Origin: Marinobacter psychrophilus
GTDB taxonomy: Bacteria; Pseudomonadota; Gammaproteobacteria; Pseudomonadales; Oleiphilaceae
Assembly (NCBI RefSeq): GCF_001043175.1
Contig: NZ_CP011494.1
Span: forward strand, 2,666,001 to 2,730,000
Length of the DNA: 64,000 nt
Direction of reading: 5' to 3'
Shown here: positions 8,726-17,730 of the stretch, piece by piece
Layout of the letters: each line of letters begins with the position of its first letter
Numbering within the stretch: position 1 is the stretch's first letter
Notes under the pieces: model-generated
The model's input: the letters and a program-made list of their open reading frames with translations, nothing else
Told to the model about the DNA's origin: nothing
Databases searched by the model: none
Made by a program: the position numbers and the translations under genes

Positions 8726-10354
8726 CTACTCGATTTCCTTAGCCTGGTCGCGCAGCAGGAATTTCTGGACTTTACCGGTCGAGGTTTTTGGCAGGTCCGA
8801 AAACACCACGGTTTTCGGAACCTTAAAGCGAGCCATGTGCTTGCGGCAAAAGTCGATCATTTCTGCTTCGGTCACGTTGCCGGCGTCGGGCTTTAGGGTC
8901 ACAAAGGCGCAGGGCGTTTCGCCCCACTTTTCATCCGGGCGGGCGACAACAGCCGCTTCCATAACCGCTGGGTGACGGTAAAGAACGTTTTCAATTTCAA
9001 TGGTGGAAATGTTCTCGCCGCCGGAAATAATGATGTCTTTCAGGCGATCCTTGATTTCCATGTAACCGTCTTCGTGCCAAACAGCCAGGTCGCCGGTATG
9101 GAACCAGCCGCCGCGGAAGGCTTCTTCGGTCGCTTTCGGGTTTTTCAGGTAGCCCTTCATCACGGTGTTACCGCGCAGAAAGATTTCACCAATGGTTTTG
9201 CCGTCTTTCGGCGTCGGCTTCATGGTGCCCGAATCTGCGATCATGGTGCCGCCCAGAGTGTGGTAGCGAACGCCCTGGCGGGATTTGATGGCAGCGCGCT
9301 CTTCCAGTGGCAGATCGTTCCAACGATCTTTCCAGGCACAGACGGTCACCGGGCCGTATACTTCGGTCAGGCCGTAGGTGTGGGTCAACGCGATGCCCAT
9401 TTCTTCAACTGCACCAATAACCTGGGCCGGAGGCGGAGCACCGGCAACCATAGCCTTCACAACGTGATCAATACCTGCCTTGGATGCAGGTGGCACGTTC
9501 AACAACGCGTTCAGCACAATCGGGGCGCCGCACATGTGGGTAACACGATGCTCGCGAATCAGCTGCAGAATTTTTTCCGGATCAACCCGGCGCAGGCACA
9601 CGTGGGTGCCGGCCATGGCGGTAACGGTCCAGGGGAAACACCAGCCGTTACAATGGAACATCGGCAGGGTCCACAGGTACACCGGATGCATGGCCATAGA
9701 CCATACCGCGGTATTACCCAATGAATTCAAGTAAGCCCCACGGTGGTGATACACCACACCTTTGGGGTTGCCGGTGGTGCCAGAGGTGTAGTTCAGGGAA
9801 ATGGCGTCCCATTCATCCGTCGGCATATCCCATTGGTATTCGGGGTCGCCTTCTTGCAAAAAGGCTTCATAATCCAGATCGCTGACCTTGACGCCTTCAC
9901 CGTATTCGGGGTCGTCTACATCAATTATCAGCGGCTTTTTATCCAGGCGGCTGACGGCGTCCAGAATGACTTCGCCAAATTCGCGATCAACGAGGATGAC
10001 TTTGGCTTCTGCGTGTTCAAGCATGAAAGCAATCACTTCGGCATCGAGCCGAACGTTCAGGGCGTTCATTACCGCGCCGGTCATGGGCACACCAAAATGA
10101 CACTCGACCATGGCTGGAATATTGGGCAGCATGACGGCGACGGTATCGCCTTTTTTGATGCCGCGGCCGACCAGCGCCGACGCCAGGCGCAAACAGCGCT
10201 CGTGGGTCTCGGCCCAGGTTCGGCGAATGGCACCGTGAATAATCGCAGGATAATCCGGATAAACACTGGCGGTGCGAGTAATAAAATCGATAGGTGTTTG
10301 AACGGCGTAATTGGCATCAACGGGCGTAAGGCCCTGATCGTAGATTGAAGTCAT
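8726..10354 (-). CDS. AMP-forming acyl-CoA synthetase (AlkK/DmdB-like)
   Basis: 542 residues, ANL superfamily. It makes acyl-CoA from a carboxylic acid, ATP and CoA via an acyl-adenylate. Motifs: P-loop LNYTSGTTGNPKGVVYHH (near 185-203), A5 THTYGLTEVYGP, A7 GGWFHTGDLAVWHEDGYMEIKDR, A8 hinge KDIIISGGENIST and A10 PKTSTGKVQKFLLR containing the catalytic lysine. Sequence style is that of AlkK medium-chain ligases and methylmercaptopropionate ligase DmdB; chain-length preference cannot be told from sequence. It is divergent from a two-component system that may control it. Confidence 0.88.
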   Translation of the reverse strand: MTSIYDQGLTPVDANYAVQTPIDFITRTASVYPDYPAIIHGAIRRTWAETHERCLRLASALVGRGIKKGDTVAVMLPNIPAMVECHFGVPMTGAVMNALNVRLDAEVIAFMLEHAEAKVILVDREFGEVILDAVSRLDKKPLIIDVDDPEYGEGVKVSDLDYEAFLQEGDPEYQWDMPTDEWDAISLNYTSGTTGNPKGVVYHHRGAYLNSLGNTAVWSMAMHPVYLWTLPMFHCNGWCFPWTVTAMAGTHVCLRRVDPEKILQLIREHRVTHMCGAPIVLNALLNVPPASKAGIDHVVKAMVAGAPPPAQVIGAVEEMGIALTHTYGLTEVYGPVTVCAWKDRWNDLPLEERAAIKSRQGVRYHTLGGTMIADSGTMKPTPKDGKTIGEIFLRGNTVMKGYLKNPKATEEAFRGGWFHTGDLAVWHEDGYMEIKDRLKDIIISGGENISTIEIENVLYRHPAVMEAAVVARPDEKWGETPCAFVTLKPDAGNVTEAEMIDFCRKHMARFKVPKTVVFSDLPKTSTGKVQKFLLRDQAKEIE

Positions 10355-10444
10355 ACTGTGTGGTCCTATAGGTAGGCATAAACGCTGTTTTTTTTGGTAT
10401 ATTCTGACGAATCACCAAATTATTTATAATTTACAGCTGAACAA

Positions 10445-10506
10445 ATAGTATTGAATAGAAGTCTTACTATAAATTGCACCAATGTATTATAGTACAAATA
10501 CTATAA
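10445..10506. promoter_or_regulatory. Paired inverted repeats in the divergent ligase/kinase intergenic region
   Basis: The AT-rich gap 10355-10536 holds ATAGTA (10445-10450) with TACTAT (10465-10470), and a tighter TTATAGTA-CAAA-TACTATAA (10487-10506). The shared half-site in both repeats suggests a regulator binding region; the FixJ-type regulator encoded next door is the obvious candidate, but that is inference. Confidence 0.45.
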
Positions 10507-10536
10507 AATTGACCGAATATCGAAGATCTCCTTGCC

Positions 10537-12066
10537 ATGAACGCGAATTGCTTTGACTTATCAATGGGCTTTGCCGCCACCGATCCGCAACCACTGCTGA
10601 TTGTTGACCACAAAAGTCGCACGCTGAGTATGAATCCGGCCATGAAAAACCTGGCCGAAGCGGATGACGAGTCGCCCAATACAGCTGACCATTCCGGCCC
10701 GATAGCCGATCCTCGACGTTTTTTGCCGGTGAACGTAGAAGAACTGGTGCGAGCCTGCCTGAATCAACAACGCCCTGTGGACAACGCAGAGGCGCGTTAT
10801 AAGGGCCAAATTTACCTTTGGGCGCTGGTTCCTGACGTTGCTCAAAATCAGGTGTTGTTAAAATGTCGGGATGCAACCCGAGAGCTGGAACTGCAAGAAC
10901 AGGCAGTGCGTTCCAACCGTTTGTACCGGCTGATCACCGAGAACACCACCGACCTGATTTCCCGCCACGCGCCGGATGGCCGTTTTATTGACGCTACGCC
11001 GGCGTCGTGGCGGCTGCTGGGCTACTGGCCGGAAGACCTACGCGGGCGCCTGCTGGAAGACCTGTTTCCCAGTGGCCAGCCACAAAAACACCTGATAGAA
11101 GCCCGCAACCGGCTCAGCGAAGATGGCTACGCTATTGTGACCGCGCAAATTGTGCACCGTGACGGCACCCCACGCTGGTTTGAAATTGCCAGCCGCGCCA
11201 TTCGTGAAACCTACACAGGTGCAGTGGTAGAGGTGATCAGTGTATCCCGAGACATAAGCGCGCGGGTGGCGTCGGAAGAAAATAATCGCCGCCTGGCGAA
11301 CGAACTGGCCCACACCGCACGGCTGGCCACTCTGGGTGAACTGGCCAGCAGCATTGCCCACGAAATGAATCAGCCGCTGGCGTCTATTGTAAATTTTGCC
11401 AGCGCCAGCCAGCGCTTTCTGAAAACCGCAGACACCCAGCCCTCTAACTTGACCCGGGTAGGCGACGGCCTGACGAAAGTGATTCACCACGCCAATCGCG
11501 CCTCGGAAGTCATTCGCCGGCTGCGGGCGTTTTTGCGCAAGGGCCGCAAACGTTCAGAACTGCTGGTGCTGAATCAGTTGGCCAGCAACGTTGCCCTTCT
11601 GTGCCAGTGGGAAGCCGACAAGCATCGAGTATCGGTCGTGTGCCGGCTGCCAGAAAGCAGCCCTAACCTGACCGCAGACCCGGTCCTGCTAGAACAGGTA
11701 CTCATCAACCTGGTGCGTAACGCCATCGAAGCCAATGTGGAGGCCCGCGTTGATGCCAGCTCCGCATCGGCCATTACCCTCACCATTCGAGTGAACGATC
11801 TGGGCGAGACCCTGGTCGAAGTGACGGATCAAGGGCCGGGCTTGAACGCCGATGGCATCCGCCAGATGTTTCAACCATTTTACACCAGCAAGCCTGAAGG
11901 CCTGGGGCTGGGACTGTCCATGAGCCGTTCTATTGTTGAAGGTTTCGGCGGTTTTCTGGATGCTTACCCGGCGCCAACCGGCGGTTTAACGCTGGTTTGC
12001 CGGTTTCCACCACCGGCCTGTCAAAAATCTATTATGAGTCCACGGGAGGCACCCAATTGCCAATGA
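10537..12066 (+). CDS. Soluble PAS-domain sensor histidine kinase
   Basis: 509 residues with no membrane segment or signal peptide, so a cytoplasmic sensor. A degenerate PAS-like region covers about 15-115. A clear PAS domain follows (about 130-245: ITENTTDLISRHAPDGRFID through VEVISVSRDISAR). The kinase core has the H box SSIAHEMNQPLASI with His275, N box NLVRNAIEA, G1 DQGPGL and G2 GLGLGLS. The layout is like FixL/StyS/TodS kinases. No haem-binding histidine pattern can be asserted. The stop overlaps the regulator start (ATGA), so they are translationally coupled. Confidence 0.9.
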   Translation: MNANCFDLSMGFAATDPQPLLIVDHKSRTLSMNPAMKNLAEADDESPNTADHSGPIADPRRFLPVNVEELVRACLNQQRPVDNAEARYKGQIYLWALVPDVAQNQVLLKCRDATRELELQEQAVRSNRLYRLITENTTDLISRHAPDGRFIDATPASWRLLGYWPEDLRGRLLEDLFPSGQPQKHLIEARNRLSEDGYAIVTAQIVHRDGTPRWFEIASRAIRETYTGAVVEVISVSRDISARVASEENNRRLANELAHTARLATLGELASSIAHEMNQPLASIVNFASASQRFLKTADTQPSNLTRVGDGLTKVIHHANRASEVIRRLRAFLRKGRKRSELLVLNQLASNVALLCQWEADKHRVSVVCRLPESSPNLTADPVLLEQVLINLVRNAIEANVEARVDASSASAITLTIRVNDLGETLVEVTDQGPGLNADGIRQMFQPFYTSKPEGLGLGLSMSRSIVEGFGGFLDAYPAPTGGLTLVCRFPPPACQKSIMSPREAPNCQ

Positions 12067-12716
12067 CTGACCAGCCCACAGCCCAAACAACCTTGGTGTA
12101 TGTCGTGGACGACGACGCAGGCATGCTGGAGTCCACGCAATGGCTACTGGAATCGGTGGGCCTGGCCGTGGAAGCCTACAGCGACGGCCGTAAATTTCTG
12201 GATTCCATGACCGCACAAAGCAACGGCTGCGTTGTGCTTGATATCCGCATGCCCGGGCTCGGAGGCCTGAACGTGCAGGAAGAGCTGCAAAAGCGTGGGT
12301 TAGCGCTGCCCATTATCTTTGTATCTGGCCACGCCGATGTGCCCATTGTGGTGCGCGCGTTCAAATCCGGCGCCTTTGATTTTATTGAGAAGCCCTTTAA
12401 CGAACAGCTACTGCTAGACAGCGTGCAACAGGCACTGCAGGAGCGGCAACAGACCAGCCATCAACAGCAGGACAGCAGCCAGACCGCTGCGCTACTAGAC
12501 ACCCTCACCCGTCGCGAGCGGGATGTATTTTTGCCTTTAGCAAAAGGCTACACCAGCCGTGAAATTGCCGAACAGTTGGGGGTAGGCGTAAAAACCATCG
12601 ACCTTTATCGTGCGCGGGTGATGAAACGGCTAGGGGCAGACAGGCTGCCAGACGTCACGGGCATCGCTCTTGCCGCAGGTTTGGTTGACGCGCTGGATTT
12701 GCGCAACAAACGCTAA
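12063..12716 (+). CDS. FixJ-type (LuxR-family) response regulator
   Basis: 217 residues from the ATG at 12063, which overlaps the kinase stop by four bases. Receiver domain 10-125: acidic pair DDD (16-18), phospho-acceptor Asp60 in VVLDIRMPG, Thr/Ser position in VSGHAD, and Lys110 in EKPF. A C-terminal LuxR-type helix-turn-helix (about 150-210: LTRRERDVFLPLAKGYTSRE) binds DNA. The closest style is FixJ/StyR/TodT, which activate catabolic or respiratory operons. The divergent acyl-CoA ligase is the likely target, by position only. Confidence 0.92.
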   Translation: MTDQPTAQTTLVYVVDDDAGMLESTQWLLESVGLAVEAYSDGRKFLDSMTAQSNGCVVLDIRMPGLGGLNVQEELQKRGLALPIIFVSGHADVPIVVRAFKSGAFDFIEKPFNEQLLLDSVQQALQERQQTSHQQQDSSQTAALLDTLTRRERDVFLPLAKGYTSREIAEQLGVGVKTIDLYRARVMKRLGADRLPDVTGIALAAGLVDALDLRNKR

Positions 12717-12731
12717 CTGGCAATATAATCG

Positions 12732-14147
12732 CTAAATCGACCGCGCCTGTACTTCGTGGGCAAGCGCGCCAAGCCTTACAACAGCGTGGTCGATTCGGTC
12801 ACTCCATGGGTTGCCACAGTTTATTCGCAGGCAAGATTCAAACTTGTTTGAAATAGAGAACATCAAGCCCGGTGCAACATTGATGTTCTCTACCCTGGCA
12901 AGCTGATAGACCAGTGTGCCGGAAACTCCAGGCGGCAGTTGAACCCAAAGCACAAAGCCGCCTTGGGGCCGGCTTATGGCTGTACCTTCGGGAAATGATC
13001 GAGCAACCGCTGTACGCATTCGTTCCGTAGCTTGGCGATAATTCTGTCGCGCAAAACGCAGATAACGATCATAACCGCCCTGTTCAAGAAAATGCGCAAC
13101 GGCCATTTGTGGGATAGAAGACGTCGCCAGATTCGAGAAATATTTGTGTTGCCTGGCGTTCGCCATATAGCGCCCGGGCAACATCCAGCCCACTCTCAAT
13201 CCTGGCGAAATGGTTTTTGATACGGAGCTGCAGTAAATTACATTACCTGTGTGGTCAAAGGCCCTCGCGGGTTTCGGTCTTTCACCGGAATGGTACAAGT
13301 CGCCATAAATGTCATCTTCAATCAATGGTACGCCCGCAACGGCAAGCATTGAAACCAGCTGTTGTTTGCGCTCATCCGACATTCTGGCGCCCATTGGATT
13401 GCTGTGATTACACACCACCACACAAGCTTTGACAGGCCACTGTTCCAGGGCCAACTCCAAACCCTCAAGACTGAGGCCTTCCGCGGTATGAGTGGGGATC
13501 TCCAGCGCTCTCAGCCCAACAACTTCTAGCGCTTGAAGAATTCCGGGAAACGACGGTGACTCAACCGCGACGATGTCTCCGGGTTGGGTCACCGCCCTAA
13601 GACCAAGAATGATTGCTTCCTGCGCTCCGTTGGTGACGAGCACGTCCTCAGGAGTGATCGGCACGCCTATCGTCGCCATACGCTGAGCGATTTGTCGGCG
13701 TAATGGTTCCTTGCCGGGAAAAGCATATTCCAGTGTTTCAATGCCACGTCGTGCCGCCCAGAGTGCGCTTTGCTGAATCTGGCGAAAGGGCAGAAAATCC
13801 GCATGAGGAATGGCTCCAGAAAGGGGCACCATGCGTTTTTGCTCGTCAGCGCACAATTCCACGGTCATTTCCCGTGCATTAACAGGAACGGGACGGCTCC
13901 GATCGGTTTGCATGACGGGTTCCGGAGCATCCCGCAGCGGCAAGCGTGCAAAGTAGCCGCTGCGCTCGCGAGCCTGAACATAACCGCGGGCCTCAAGCGT
14001 CTGGTGCGCGTGCAATATCGTCGAAACGCTGACGCCAAACTGCCGGCTTAGTGCCCTGACACCGGGCAGCCGATCGCCATCCCGAAAGACCCCATCCTGA
14101 ACCTGAGCCTGAAGCCTGTCTGCTACCTCGTTATAAAGAGCGCCCAT
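12732..14147 (-). CDS. MocR-family regulator (GntR-HTH fused to aminotransferase domain)
   Basis: 471 residues. Winged helix GntR domain 1-70 (DRLPGVRALSRQFGVSVSTI), a short linker, then a fold-type I aminotransferase domain. The PLP lysine is Lys311 in SSVSKTISPGLRVGW; the aspartate of the cofactor site lies in LIEDDIYGDL. MocR proteins use PLP, often with an amine or amino acid, as effector rather than for catalysis, and commonly control the divergent gene. Here that is the small ORF plus phzF-like gene. It is convergent with the response regulator gene, with only 15 bp between stops. Confidence 0.9.
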   Translation of the reverse strand: MGALYNEVADRLQAQVQDGVFRDGDRLPGVRALSRQFGVSVSTILHAHQTLEARGYVQARERSGYFARLPLRDAPEPVMQTDRSRPVPVNAREMTVELCADEQKRMVPLSGAIPHADFLPFRQIQQSALWAARRGIETLEYAFPGKEPLRRQIAQRMATIGVPITPEDVLVTNGAQEAIILGLRAVTQPGDIVAVESPSFPGILQALEVVGLRALEIPTHTAEGLSLEGLELALEQWPVKACVVVCNHSNPMGARMSDERKQQLVSMLAVAGVPLIEDDIYGDLYHSGERPKPARAFDHTGNVIYCSSVSKTISPGLRVGWMLPGRYMANARQHKYFSNLATSSIPQMAVAHFLEQGGYDRYLRFARQNYRQATERMRTAVARSFPEGTAISRPQGGFVLWVQLPPGVSGTLVYQLARVENINVAPGLMFSISNKFESCLRINCGNPWSDRIDHAVVRLGALAHEVQARSI

Positions 14148-14373
14148 CCTGTTTGCCTCGTTAAACCAAAAAGATTATAGCCTTTAAGCAGACGTTGACT
14201 TTATTTCAACAGACCGGCGGCAAAACGGAACATCACAGATGCCACTGAAAATTGCAGTACAGAAAACCGAAAATACAATCTGTACCGGTTCAAAACCAGG
14301 TTATCTGATTCTGTTTTGGAATTTGGTATGGGCGGAAAATAGCAATACCGTAACGAGAAGAAGGAATTTGATC

Positions 14374-14652
14374 ATGGGTATAACCAACAATCCCGCGTTC
14401 AGCGCAAGTCAAAATAACCTTTTTGGTTTCAGGCCGCCATCTGTGAAACTTGCTGCAAAACATCCTGATCAAACCCGTAAGGATTTGGCAATACTAGGTC
14501 TATCTGTTTGCCAGTGCGAGTCAAAACACTGGATGGTAACGCATCGCGCTACCCTGCCCGAGCTGCACTTTTACAGTGAGTGGGAATTAACGCAGTTTGC
14601 CAACCACAAGGCATACCAATACGCCAATCAACCATCAACGGAGAACACATGA
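14374..14652 (+). CDS. Small hypothetical protein coupled to the PhzF gene
   Basis: 92 residues from the ATG at 14374, which has AAGGA eight bases upstream; a longer reading from 14239 has no such signal. Its stop overlaps the next start as ATGA, typical of translational coupling. I recognise no domain. The middle (ILGLSVCQCESKHWMVTHRA) and the acidic-aromatic end are not low-complexity. It could be a real small protein or a translated leader for the downstream gene; the spacing favours a real ORF. Confidence 0.5.
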   Translation: MGITNNPAFSASQNNLFGFRPPSVKLAAKHPDQTRKDLAILGLSVCQCESKHWMVTHRATLPELHFYSEWELTQFANHKAYQYANQPSTENT

Positions 14653-15458
14653 CACGCTATCCCATTTATCAGGTAGACGCGTTTACCAGCGAAATTTTCA
14701 AAGGTAACCCGGCCGCGGTCATGCCCTTAAAGGCGTGGCTTCCCGACGAGGTTCTTCAGGCTCTTGCCGCCGAGAACAACTTGTCAGAAACGGCCTTTTT
14801 TATTCCTGAGCCAGAGGCTAGTGAAGCAGACTTCCATATTCGCTGGTTCACGCCAGAAATCGAAGTTCCGCTGTGCGGTCACGCTACGCTGGCGAGCGCC
14901 TGGGTTATTTTCAACAAACTGGGTTGGACTTCGGACCGGATTCGCCTGCGCTCTAAAAGCGGTCCGCTTGGCGTGCACAAGCAATCCGACGGTTGGCTGG
15001 TTTTGGACTTCCCAAACCTTGCGGTTACCGAACAATCTACACCCAGCATCATTCTTGAAGCTTTGGCGGGTGCGCCGACTACAATTTTTTACGTCGCCAA
15101 AGACACCAACTACATGCTGGTGTTAGAAAATGAAGCTGCGGTAAAAGCAACACAACCCGACATGCAGAAAATTAAACAGCTTAAGAGCTTGGGGTTGATA
15201 GTCACCGCGCCCGGAACTGATTCGGACTTTGTTAGTCGTTACTTTGTGCCGTGCGCCGGTATTAACGAAGACCCTGTGACGGGCTCTATACACAGTGCGC
15301 TGGTACCGTATTGGGCAGAAAAATTGGGCAAGAAAGTTCTGGAAGCGCGTCAGCTGTCTGCACGTGGTGGTCTGCTGCGCTGTGAATTGAAGGGAGAACG
15401 GGTAGCCATTGCCGGCCAAGCAGCGTTTTACATGGAAGGCACCGTATACCTTCAATAG
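14649..15458 (+). CDS. PhzF-family isomerase
   Basis: 269 residues from the ATG at 14649 with GGAG five bases upstream. The diaminopimelate-epimerase-like double fold is marked by FTSEIFKGNPAAV, Glu47 in NNLSETAF (equivalent to the catalytic Glu45 of PhzF), ISGHAT-like LCGHATLASAW, and EDPVTGSIHSALVPYW in the second half. PhzF itself isomerises a phenazine precursor, but most members are of unknown substrate. No other phenazine genes are present, so that role is not inferred. Control by the divergent MocR is likely. Confidence 0.88.
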   Translation: MTRYPIYQVDAFTSEIFKGNPAAVMPLKAWLPDEVLQALAAENNLSETAFFIPEPEASEADFHIRWFTPEIEVPLCGHATLASAWVIFNKLGWTSDRIRLRSKSGPLGVHKQSDGWLVLDFPNLAVTEQSTPSIILEALAGAPTTIFYVAKDTNYMLVLENEAAVKATQPDMQKIKQLKSLGLIVTAPGTDSDFVSRYFVPCAGINEDPVTGSIHSALVPYWAEKLGKKVLEARQLSARGGLLRCELKGERVAIAGQAAFYMEGTVYLQ

Positions 15459-15500
15459 GGCTGGTATACTCTGTGCCCACATTTTTAGCGGCAGACGGTA

Positions 15501-16736
15501 ATGACAACGCTTTCCAGTAACCAGAACGCCAGCAATCAGCACGCTAATGACCATCGCGGCAGCCATTACGATGTCATCATCGTCGGCGCCGGCGCGGCCG
15601 GGCTGATGTGCGCCGCTACCGCTGGTTATCGCGGCCGTAAGGTGCTGGTGCTGGACCATGCTAATAAGGCCGGCAAGAAAATTCTGATGAGCGGCGGCGG
15701 GCGTTGTAATTTCACTAACCTGAACAGCACCACCGCGAACTTTCTGTCGGACAACCCGCATTACTGCATTTCGGCGTTGAAACGCTACACTCCTCGGCAT
15801 TTTCTGGAGCTGGTGGAACGGCACGGTGTGGAATACGAGGAAAAGACACCGGGCCAGTTATTCTGCCAACACAGCGCTAAAGACATTCTGAACATGCTGC
15901 TAACCGAATGTGAATGGGCCGGCGCTGAAGTGCGCCTGAAAACCGGCGTAACGCAGGTGGCCAGAACGCCCAATGGTTATTGCCTGACGGCGGGTGGCCA
16001 GGCATTAACCTGTGAGTCTTTGGTCGTTGCCTGTGGCGGGCTGTCTATCCCCACCCTGGGGGCTTCCGGCTTCGGCTACGACCTGGCCCGCCAATTCGGG
16101 CTGGAAATACTTCCCACCCGCGCCGGGCTGGTGCCCTTTACCCTCCACCCCGAGCTGAAGATGACACTGGCGCCGTTGGCCGGCATCAGCTGCCCGGTCA
16201 GCGCGGAGTGCAATCATGAACAGTTCCAGGAACCGATGCTGGTTACCCATCGCGGTTTAAGTGGCCCCAGCATGCTGCAAATTTCCAGCTTCTGGCAGCC
16301 CGGTGACGAACTGCACATCAACCTGCTACCGCAGCAGCAGGTTGAGCAAGATCTGCTAAGCCTGCGCAAGCTCAAACCACAAAGCACGCTCGAACACTAT
16401 CTGAATGCGCACCTGCCAAAACGCTTCGCGCAAGCCTTCAATGAGCTGCAGCGCTGGGCCGGTCCGCTTCAAAGCTACCGCAACCCGGATATCGAACACA
16501 TCAGCCGCACGCTGCAGCAGTGGACCATAAAGCCCGCAGGCACCGAAGGCTACCGCACTGCGGAAGTGACCCTGGGCGGCGTAGATACCCGCCAGCTGTC
16601 CTCAAAAACCATGGCGGTTCTGGAACAGCCGGATTTGTACTTTATCGGTGAAGTGGTAGACGTAACTGGCCACCTGGGTGGCCATAACTTTCAGTGGGCC
16701 TGGGCATCGGGGGTGGCGGCCGGGCAGGCGGCGTAA
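15501..16736 (+). CDS. HI0933/BaiN-like FAD-dependent oxidoreductase
   Basis: 411 residues. Dinucleotide-binding motif DVIIVGAGAAGLMCAATAG (residues 24-42), then the family signature KKILMSGGGRCNFTNLN, an internal Rossmann-like insertion and the C-terminal VDVTGHLGGHNFQWAWASG FAD-closing motif. Family members are widespread (YhiN in E. coli); a few reduce steroid or other enoate bonds, and most are unassigned. It follows the phzF-like gene by 42 bp, but there is no clear functional tie. A 25-bp palindromic repeat lies just after the stop. Confidence 0.85.
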   Translation: MTTLSSNQNASNQHANDHRGSHYDVIIVGAGAAGLMCAATAGYRGRKVLVLDHANKAGKKILMSGGGRCNFTNLNSTTANFLSDNPHYCISALKRYTPRHFLELVERHGVEYEEKTPGQLFCQHSAKDILNMLLTECEWAGAEVRLKTGVTQVARTPNGYCLTAGGQALTCESLVVACGGLSIPTLGASGFGYDLARQFGLEILPTRAGLVPFTLHPELKMTLAPLAGISCPVSAECNHEQFQEPMLVTHRGLSGPSMLQISSFWQPGDELHINLLPQQQVEQDLLSLRKLKPQSTLEHYLNAHLPKRFAQAFNELQRWAGPLQSYRNPDIEHISRTLQQWTIKPAGTEGYRTAEVTLGGVDTRQLSSKTMAVLEQPDLYFIGEVVDVTGHLGGHNFQWAWASGVAAGQAA

Positions 16737-16748
16737 GTTTGCAAAAGC

Positions 16749-16773
16749 GGGGACGGATTTGAAATCTATCCCC
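16749..16773. repeat. 25-bp palindromic intergenic repeat, copy 1
   Basis: Begins GGGGACGGATTT and ends AAATCTATCCCC around a central G. It sits in the 51-bp gap between two convergent genes. Other copies are at 20499, 40711 and 51542. Confidence 0.8.
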
Positions 16774-16787
16774 TAGTCGGTAAAACC

Positions 16788-17729
16788 TCAGCGCAAAATA
16801 ACCAATGGTTTTTTCGCTGTTTTCAACATGTTGGTGGTGGTACTACCGAGCAGAAACCTGCGGATTTTTGAGTGGCCGTAGGCGCCCATCACCAGCAAGT
16901 CGATGTTGTGCTCATCTTGATACCGGTGCAGCACTGGCTCTACCTCACCACTGCGAATGGCCAGGGTTATTTCGGCTTCCAGCGGCGCCAGCATGGCCTC
17001 GGCTTTGCGCAACTGCACCATGGCATCCGGGCTTTCCTCGCCCACCATCACCAAGTGCAGCGGCATGCCTCTCAAAACCTGGCTGGCGGCTAAGTGCTCT
17101 ACTCCACGGAACGCGGTAGCACTGCCGTCAAAAGCCAACATCGAGCTTTGCGGAGCAGAAAAGTTGTCAGGCACTAGCAGAATTGGGCGACTCATGCTGC
17201 GAATGACCGTCTCCAGCTGACTGCCAATGTTCACATTGCGGTCGGAGCTGCTTTCGCCATAAAGGCCTATCACCAGCAAGCGCGTCTGTTCCTGAAGCGC
17301 CAGTAGGGATTCGGTCAGGTCGCCGTGGCGCTGACGCTTTTTGACATCACTAATGCCCGCCTGCTTCACTCGCTGCTCGGCGTTTTCCAGCATGTGATTG
17401 CCGTGCTCCAACGCGAGTTTAGAGCGTTTTCGATCCAGTTCGGCCAGTTCGTCCAGCAAATGCTCCCGGCTGCCAAGACCAATGTTGCCGGCTAGGTCCG
17501 GCTCTGACGGGTAGCGCTCTTCGTCCAGCACGTGCAGCAGGGTCAGCGGCGAGTCCATGTATTTGCTCGCCCAGGCAGCGTAGTCACACACCGCCGGCGC
17601 AGCGCGTGAACCGTCAATGCAGGCCACCACGTGCAAGGTGTCTTGCGGCGCGTTTTGCGGCATCTCTTGTGACGTTTTTTGCGACGTTTGTTGTAAAGAG
17701 TGCTTGGCGTTCGGTGTGGTATTTTGCAT
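16788..17729 (-). CDS. Tandem universal stress protein (UspA family)
   Basis: 313 residues with two Usp domains (about 32-180 and 190-313). The first begins HVVACIDGSRAAPAVCDYAAW. The second ends with the ATP-binding motif GAYGHSKIRRFLLGSTTTNML, of the G-x2-G-x9-G-S/T type. The first 30 residues are Gln/Ser/Thr-rich and probably disordered. The one-base gap to the SulP transporter upstream indicates one operon. SulP-Usp pairs are common, and the Usp protein may modulate the transporter; that link is inference. Confidence 0.9.
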   Translation of the reverse strand: MQNTTPNAKHSLQQTSQKTSQEMPQNAPQDTLHVVACIDGSRAAPAVCDYAAWASKYMDSPLTLLHVLDEERYPSEPDLAGNIGLGSREHLLDELAELDRKRSKLALEHGNHMLENAEQRVKQAGISDVKKRQRHGDLTESLLALQEQTRLLVIGLYGESSSDRNVNIGSQLETVIRSMSRPILLVPDNFSAPQSSMLAFDGSATAFRGVEHLAASQVLRGMPLHLVMVGEESPDAMVQLRKAEAMLAPLEAEITLAIRSGEVEPVLHRYQDEHNIDLLVMGAYGHSKIRRFLLGSTTTNMLKTAKKPLVILR

Positions 17730-17730
17730 A

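Noticed and set aside
12716..12732. Terminator between convergent regulator genes
   Set aside because: The 15-bp gap has no inverted repeat or T-run that I can support.
14649..15458. Phenazine biosynthesis role for the PhzF-like gene
   Set aside because: No other phz genes are present and most PhzF-family proteins have unrelated substrates.
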